DNA of 64,000 bases from Fimenecus sp036652055 (GTDB lineage Bacteria; Bacillota; Clostridia; Oscillospirales; Acutalibacteraceae). Within the stretch, counting starts at the first letter, position 1. Every line of letters begins with the position of its first letter. The notes beneath the pieces are model-generated. The model did not search any database. It was not told the origin of the DNA and saw only the letters and a list, made by a program, of their open reading frames with translations. The position numbers and the translations under genes are program-made. The stretch lies in assembly GCA_036652055.1 (NCBI GenBank), contig JAVVWP010000007.1, positions 1-64,000 on the forward strand, read 5' to 3'. Of the stretch, positions 59,557 through 64,000 are shown in pieces.

Positions 59557-60567
59557 ATGGCTAACGACGTAAAATTCGAAGGTAAAGAAAGAAGAATGGC
59601 GAAAATCGAAAAGTGTCTTGCAGATTATGGTATTGCAAGTCTTGAAGAGGCTCGTGAGCTTTGCCTTTCAAAAGGTATTGATGTTGACTCAATCGTAAAA
59701 GGCGTTCAACCAATTGCATTTGATAATGCTGTTTGGGCGTATACACTCGGTGTTGCTATTGCACTCAAAACAGGCGTTACAAACGCTTCTAAGGCTTCTG
59801 CTGTTATAGGCATCGGTCTTCAGGCTTTCTGTATTCCTGGTTCTGTTGCAGAGCAAAGAAAAGTTGGTTTAGGTCATGGTAACCTCGGTGCTATGCTCCT
59901 TGACGAAAAAACAAAATGCTTTGCATTCCTTGCAGGTCACGAAAGCTTTGCTGCTGCTGAAGGTGCTATCGGCATCGCAAAAACAGCAAACAAGGTTCGT
60001 ACTGAACCTCTTCGTGTTATCTTAAACGGTCTTGGCAAAGATGCAGCTATGATTATTTCAAGAATTAATGGCTTCACCTATGTTCAAACTGATTATGATT
60101 TCTATACAGATGAGTTAAATGTTGTTGCTGAAACTGCTTATTCTGACGGTGACAGAGCAAAAGTTAAGTGCTTTGGTGCTAATGATGTTCTTGAAGGCGT
60201 TGCGATAATGAAAAAAGAGGGCGTTGATGTTTCTATTACAGGTAACTCAACAAACCCAACTCGTTTCCAACATCTTGTTGCAGGAACTTACAAGAAGTGG
60301 ACAAACGAAAACAATGTTAAATATTTCTCTGTTGCATCAGGTGGCGGTACAGGAAGAACACTTCATCCTGATAATGTTGCTGCTGGCCCTGCTTCATATG
60401 GTCTTACTGACTCAATGGGCAGAATGCACGGTGATGCACAATTTGCAGGTTCGTCATCAGTTCCAGCCCATGTTGAAATGATGGGGCTTATCGGTATGGG
60501 TAACAATCCAATGGTTGGTGCTACTGTTGCTTGTGCTGTTTCTGTTGAAGAAGCAAGCAAAAACTAA
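59557..60567 (+). CDS. GGGtGRT family protein
   Basis: A 336-residue protein named for its motif, here VASGGGTGRTLHPDN near residue 272. Other conserved pieces are MAKIEKCLADYGI and GLGHGNLGAMLL. The family is found in anaerobic bacteria and archaea next to an IscU-like scaffold, and I know of no settled function; involvement in Fe-S cluster handling is an inference from position. GGGAGGGG precedes the ATG. A terminator follows. Confidence 0.85.
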   Translation: MANDVKFEGKERRMAKIEKCLADYGIASLEEARELCLSKGIDVDSIVKGVQPIAFDNAVWAYTLGVAIALKTGVTNASKASAVIGIGLQAFCIPGSVAEQRKVGLGHGNLGAMLLDEKTKCFAFLAGHESFAAAEGAIGIAKTANKVRTEPLRVILNGLGKDAAMIISRINGFTYVQTDYDFYTDELNVVAETAYSDGDRAKVKCFGANDVLEGVAIMKKEGVDVSITGNSTNPTRFQHLVAGTYKKWTNENNVKYFSVASGGGTGRTLHPDNVAAGPASYGLTDSMGRMHGDAQFAGSSSVPAHVEMMGLIGMGNNPMVGATVACAVSVEEASKN

Positions 60568-60580
60568 TAATTGATTTATA

Positions 60581-60620
60581 AAAAAGACCTGTGTGAATTT
60601 CACGCAGGTCTTTTTGTTTT
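60581..60620 (+). terminator. Intrinsic terminator
   Basis: A 16-bp stem with one G-T pair (60581-60596 with 60600-60615) followed by a T-rich tail. Confidence 0.88.
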
Positions 60621-60770
60621 AAAAAGTCAGAATATTTTTACTGTTTTATGCACTTATATCAAATTTAAGGCTAAAACTTTGTGACATCAAATTACAATAT
60701 GTGCGTGACTTTCAGATGAATTTAGAGTATATTATTATTATCTATAAAATTTTGAAGGGAATGATTTATT

Positions 60771-63155
60771 GTGGATTTTAAAGAAGCTTTTGCACTAAAT
60801 GTAAACTCGAAAACCGAAGATGAATTTGTAATCCTTAAAAATAATGTTAGAATAAGTGTTATAACTAACAGGCTAATCCGTGTTGAACATAATAATAAAA
60901 AATTATTTGTTGATGAACCGACTCAAAAAGTATGGTATAGAGCTTTTTCATCGCCAAAATTTTCACAGGCAGAAAAAGGTAATTCAATAATTATTAATAC
61001 TTCTGAAGTTGAGTTTTGCTGTGATACCATCAGCGGAAAAGTTAAATATATTAAAGTCGGCAAAAATAAAATAACCAATTTCAAAAAAGGCAATTTAGGT
61101 GGAACATATAGAACACTTGATATGACAAGAGGTCCTGTAAAGCTTGGCGATGGTGTTGTTTCAAAAAATGGTGCAACTGTTTTTGACGATAGCAAGTCTT
61201 TGATTTTAAAGCCTGACGGGGCAATTGAGCCTCGTAAAAATGCAGAACAAGATAAATATTATTTTGCATATGGCAGAAATTACAGAGAGTGCATAAAAGC
61301 ATTTTTTGAATTAACAGGATACACTCCGCTTGTGCCGAGATTTTGCCTTGGCAATTGGTGGAGCAGATATAAAGCTTATAGTCAGCAAGAATATGTTGAT
61401 TTAATGACACGCTTTTTAGACGAAGAAATTCCCATAACAGTTGCAACAATTGATATGGATTGGCATTGGGTTGATGTTGTTTCTAAGTTTGGTGAAAAAG
61501 CAAAGAGAAAAGTTGCAAACGCTAAAAACTTCAGAGAAGTTATTTGCGAGCATGGCTGGACGGGATATAGCTGGAACACGGACCTTTTTCCCGACTATAA
61601 AGGCTTTTTAAAATGGCTTAAAGAGAAAAATTTCAATATTACTGTTAATCTTCACCCTGCTGATGGCGTCAGGTCTTTTGAAGATATGTATGAAGATGTG
61701 GCAAAATATATGGGGCAAAATCCAAAGGACGGATATAGAATTAATTTTGAAATATGGAATACTAAATATGTTGAAGCATATTTTGAATATTTGCATCATC
61801 CATATGAAAAAGACGGAGTGGATTTTTGGTGGATTGATTGGCAACAAGGCAAAAATTCAGGAGTAAAAGGGCTTGATCCTCTTTGGGCATTAAATCACTA
61901 TCACTATCTTGATAATTGCCGAAACAACAAGCGTGGGCTTATCCTTTCAAGGTATGCAGAGGCAGGAAGTCAACGCTATCCTCTTGGATTTTCAGGAGAC
62001 ACTTCGATTAAATGGAGCTGTTATAAATTTCAGCCATATTTCACTTCTACCGCTACAAATATCGGTTATACTTGGTGGAGCCACGACATTGGCGGTCATC
62101 ATATGGGCGAAAAAGATGATGAGCTTTATCTTCGCTGGCTACAATTTGGAGTTTTCAGCCCGATTAATCGTTTGCACTCTACAAGCAACGAGTTCGCAGG
62201 CAAAGAAATCTGGAAAATGCGTTATGATGTCAATGTTCTTTCAAAAGATTTTTTAAGGCTTCGTCATAGGCTAATTCCATACATATATACAATGAATTAT
62301 CATACTCACAAAGATGGAATTGCACTTATCGAACCAATGTATTATAGAAATCCAAATGAAGAAAAGGCATATAGCGTTCCAAACGAATATTATTTTGGAA
62401 GTGAGCTTATTGCCGCACCAATAACAGAAAAGCTAAACGCTAAAACCAATCTTGCAGCTTCAAATGTGTATTTGCCAAAGGGAAGATATACCGATATTTT
62501 CACAAAACGAATTTATGAGGGCGAAAAGACCTATAATATGTATAGGGGCATAGAAAGCTTTCCTTTGCTTGCAAAAGATGGTTCGATTATCCCACTCGAT
62601 GTAAATAGTCGAAATAATAACAGTGAAAATCCAAAGGCTCTTGAAATTTTAATATTCCGAGGAAACGGTGCATTCAAGCTTTATGAAGATGATGGAATTT
62701 CAATGGACTTTGAAAAAGGCAAATGTGCATTTACAGAGTTTACTGTTTCACAAAGCGATAACAACATCAAATTTGTTATAAATCCGGCAACAGGTGACAA
62801 TACGGTTATTCCAAAAACGAGAGATTACACATTAACATTTTTTGACATAACGGCGTGTGATAAAATCCTTGTTAATGGCGAAGATTTTAAACCTGAAAGC
62901 GGAAAATGCACAACTGTTTTACTAAAAGATATAAAGCCAACTGATAAGGTGGAAATTTCACTCTTAAATGTAACTGCTCTCGAAAATAGAGATAAAAGAG
63001 AAAGCCTAATTGAGCTTGTTTCAAAATTCCAATGTGGCGTAAACTATAAAAAAAGCACTTTTACAAATTTTGTAAACAGTAAAAACTTTAAAAACATTCC
63101 AAATGTGCCAAAATACTTTAAAGAGCCTATAATCGAAATATTATCACTAAAATAG
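60771..63155 (+). CDS. Glycoside hydrolase family 31 (alpha-glucosidase/alpha-xylosidase type)
   Basis: A 794-residue GH31 enzyme: an N-terminal beta domain, a TIM barrel with GNWWSRYKAYS, DFWWIDWQQG (nucleophile Asp), GFSGDTSIKW (acid Asp) and FSPINRLHSTSNEF, then a C-terminal beta domain (EILIFRGNGAFKLYEDDG). It cleaves terminal alpha-linked glucose or related sugars. No signal peptide, so it acts on imported oligosaccharides. The start is GTG at 60771 after AAGGGA. The exact linkage cannot be told. Confidence 0.93.
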   Translation: MDFKEAFALNVNSKTEDEFVILKNNVRISVITNRLIRVEHNNKKLFVDEPTQKVWYRAFSSPKFSQAEKGNSIIINTSEVEFCCDTISGKVKYIKVGKNKITNFKKGNLGGTYRTLDMTRGPVKLGDGVVSKNGATVFDDSKSLILKPDGAIEPRKNAEQDKYYFAYGRNYRECIKAFFELTGYTPLVPRFCLGNWWSRYKAYSQQEYVDLMTRFLDEEIPITVATIDMDWHWVDVVSKFGEKAKRKVANAKNFREVICEHGWTGYSWNTDLFPDYKGFLKWLKEKNFNITVNLHPADGVRSFEDMYEDVAKYMGQNPKDGYRINFEIWNTKYVEAYFEYLHHPYEKDGVDFWWIDWQQGKNSGVKGLDPLWALNHYHYLDNCRNNKRGLILSRYAEAGSQRYPLGFSGDTSIKWSCYKFQPYFTSTATNIGYTWWSHDIGGHHMGEKDDELYLRWLQFGVFSPINRLHSTSNEFAGKEIWKMRYDVNVLSKDFLRLRHRLIPYIYTMNYHTHKDGIALIEPMYYRNPNEEKAYSVPNEYYFGSELIAAPITEKLNAKTNLAASNVYLPKGRYTDIFTKRIYEGEKTYNMYRGIESFPLLAKDGSIIPLDVNSRNNNSENPKALEILIFRGNGAFKLYEDDGISMDFEKGKCAFTEFTVSQSDNNIKFVINPATGDNTVIPKTRDYTLTFFDITACDKILVNGEDFKPESGKCTTVLLKDIKPTDKVEISLLNVTALENRDKRESLIELVSKFQCGVNYKKSTFTNFVNSKNFKNIPNVPKYFKEPIIEILSLK

Positions 63156-63192
63156 AATTATTTATTCTTTGTATTACAGAAAGAGATGTTAA

Positions 63193-64000
63193 ATGGATTT
63201 TTATGAAAACAATCAATCCCCAGAAAAAGCACTTTTAATAAGCGTTGATACAGGCGAATTTGATGTTGAAATTTCACTCGATGAATTATCAGAGCTTACC
63301 TCTACCGCAGGGGCGAAGGTGGTTGCGCAGATGTCACAAAAGCTTTCATCTGTGAACTCCGCTACATTCATTGGCAGTGGCAGGCTTCAAGAAATAAGCG
63401 AGTTTTGCAAAAGCAATGAAATTGATTTGATTATTGCAGATTCTGAACTTTCACCGTCACAGCTTAGAAATATTGAAGATGAAACAAATGTCAGAGTTAT
63501 TGACAGAACAATGCTTATTCTTGATATTTTTGCAGCAAGGGCGGCAAGTAGCGAGGGAAAATTGCAGGTCGAGCTTGCACAGCTTAAATATTCACTGCCT
63601 CGCCTCACAGGAAAGGGCAAGACGATGTCGAGGCTTGGTGGAGGCATTGGAACGAGAGGCCCTGGCGAAAGCAAGCTTGAGAGCGACAGACGCCATATAA
63701 GAGAAAAGATACACAATCTCACCGACGAATTAAAGCAAGTTGAAAAAAGGCGAAATGCACTCAGGTCAAGAAGAAAAAAAGACGGGATAATCACTGCGGT
63801 CATTGTTGGCTACACAAATGCAGGAAAATCGACGCTTATGAATGCCCTCACAGGGGCAGGAGTTTTGACAGAAGATAAACTTTTTGCAACACTTGATCCG
63901 ACAGCGAGAAAGCTAACGCTACCAAACGGGCAAGATATAATGCTCGTTGACACCGTTGGGCTTGTCAGACGGCTACCGCATAATCTTGTGGAGGCTTTCA
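63193..64000 (+). CDS. hflX: GTPase HflX (3' end outside window)
   Basis: 269 codons are visible before the window ends. The N-terminal HflX domain has GSGRLQEISEF, RTMLILDIFAARA and QVELAQLKYSLPRL with the glycine-rich GGGIGTRGPGESKLE; the G domain begins with GYTNAGKST (P-loop) and DTVGLVRRLP (G3). HflX binds ribosomes and splits stalled 70S complexes under stress. GAAAGAGATG lies before the ATG. It follows the GH31 gene by 37 bp. Confidence 0.96.
   Translation, partial: MDFYENNQSPEKALLISVDTGEFDVEISLDELSELTSTAGAKVVAQMSQKLSSVNSATFIGSGRLQEISEFCKSNEIDLIIADSELSPSQLRNIEDETNVRVIDRTMLILDIFAARAASSEGKLQVELAQLKYSLPRLTGKGKTMSRLGGGIGTRGPGESKLESDRRHIREKIHNLTDELKQVEKRRNALRSRRKKDGIITAVIVGYTNAGKSTLMNALTGAGVLTEDKLFATLDPTARKLTLPNGQDIMLVDTVGLVRRLPHNLVEAF

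Noticed and set aside
1..64000. CRISPR arrays, insertion sequences, prophage, tRNA or rRNA genes
   Set aside because: I saw no regularly spaced direct repeats, transposase or integrase motifs, nor tRNA cloverleaf-type sequences ending in CCA between genes; weak cases could still be missed without a computed search.

Overview
The window looks like chromosomal DNA of an AT-rich, Gram-positive, endospore-forming anaerobe of the class Clostridia, most like gut Oscillospiraceae/Ruminococcaceae. The signs are strong AGGAGG-type ribosome binding sites, TTGACA-17-TATAAT promoters, a clostridial S10-spc-alpha ribosomal operon (map, a KOW protein, infA and rpmJ before rpsM, with rpsD inside the operon), a spoIIE gene, zinc-type S14 and L36, and secreted proteins with Thr/Ala/Glu-rich linkers. 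I assign no species. I saw no transposase, integrase, CRISPR array, rRNA or tRNA gene.

Layout. 1-5.8 kb: a cut-off PHP protein, a metallophosphoesterase, a DHHW-family envelope protein, fucO, a divalent-metal transporter with its Fur-family regulator, and an AraC regulator. 6-11.4 kb: a thioredoxin-reductase-like flavoprotein, pyk, a short independent transcription unit with a 37-codon ORF, a degenerate histidine-kinase-like protein, and gap. 11.5-14.3 kb: a surface protein overlapping its sortase, a membrane protein and an acetyltransferase. 14.4-17.9 kb (minus strand): rlmH, walJ, a glycerophosphodiesterase, and ahcY. 18-27.3 kb: a DUF4474 lipoprotein, a YfbR-type nucleotidase, ybjQ, an SDR, an orphan pseudopilin, a 590-residue membrane protein, trmN6-rsmI, an XRE regulator and a phosphoglycerate-mutase-like phosphatase. 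27.5-29.8 kb: a PadR/HAAS/DUF4097/PspC envelope-response module. 29.9-34.4 kb: spoIIE and two tandem paralogous anchored proteins.

34.6-50.4 kb is one long ribosomal operon from rpsJ to rplQ, including secY, adk, map, infA and rpoA. It has a structured leader of about 290 nt containing an intrinsic terminator, and it ends at a strong terminator. 50.5-57.3 kb (minus strand) holds trpB2, malQ, a YfcE-type phosphodiesterase and a three-gene carbohydrate operon (DUF2264, 2-hydroxyacid dehydrogenase, sugar isomerase). 57.5-64 kb holds uppP, a small ORF behind a LexA-like box, an Fe-S scaffold plus GGGtGRT pair, a GH31 glycosidase and the first part of hflX.

The best leads for new biology are the small ORF behind the LexA-like box at 58.5 kb, the 37-codon unit at 9.1 kb, the scaffold/GGGtGRT pair, the S10 leader attenuator, the self-regulated Fur/transporter operon whose operator fixes a TTG start, and the sortase with an atypical dedicated substrate. 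All functions are inferred from sequence motifs read by eye. No database search was run.
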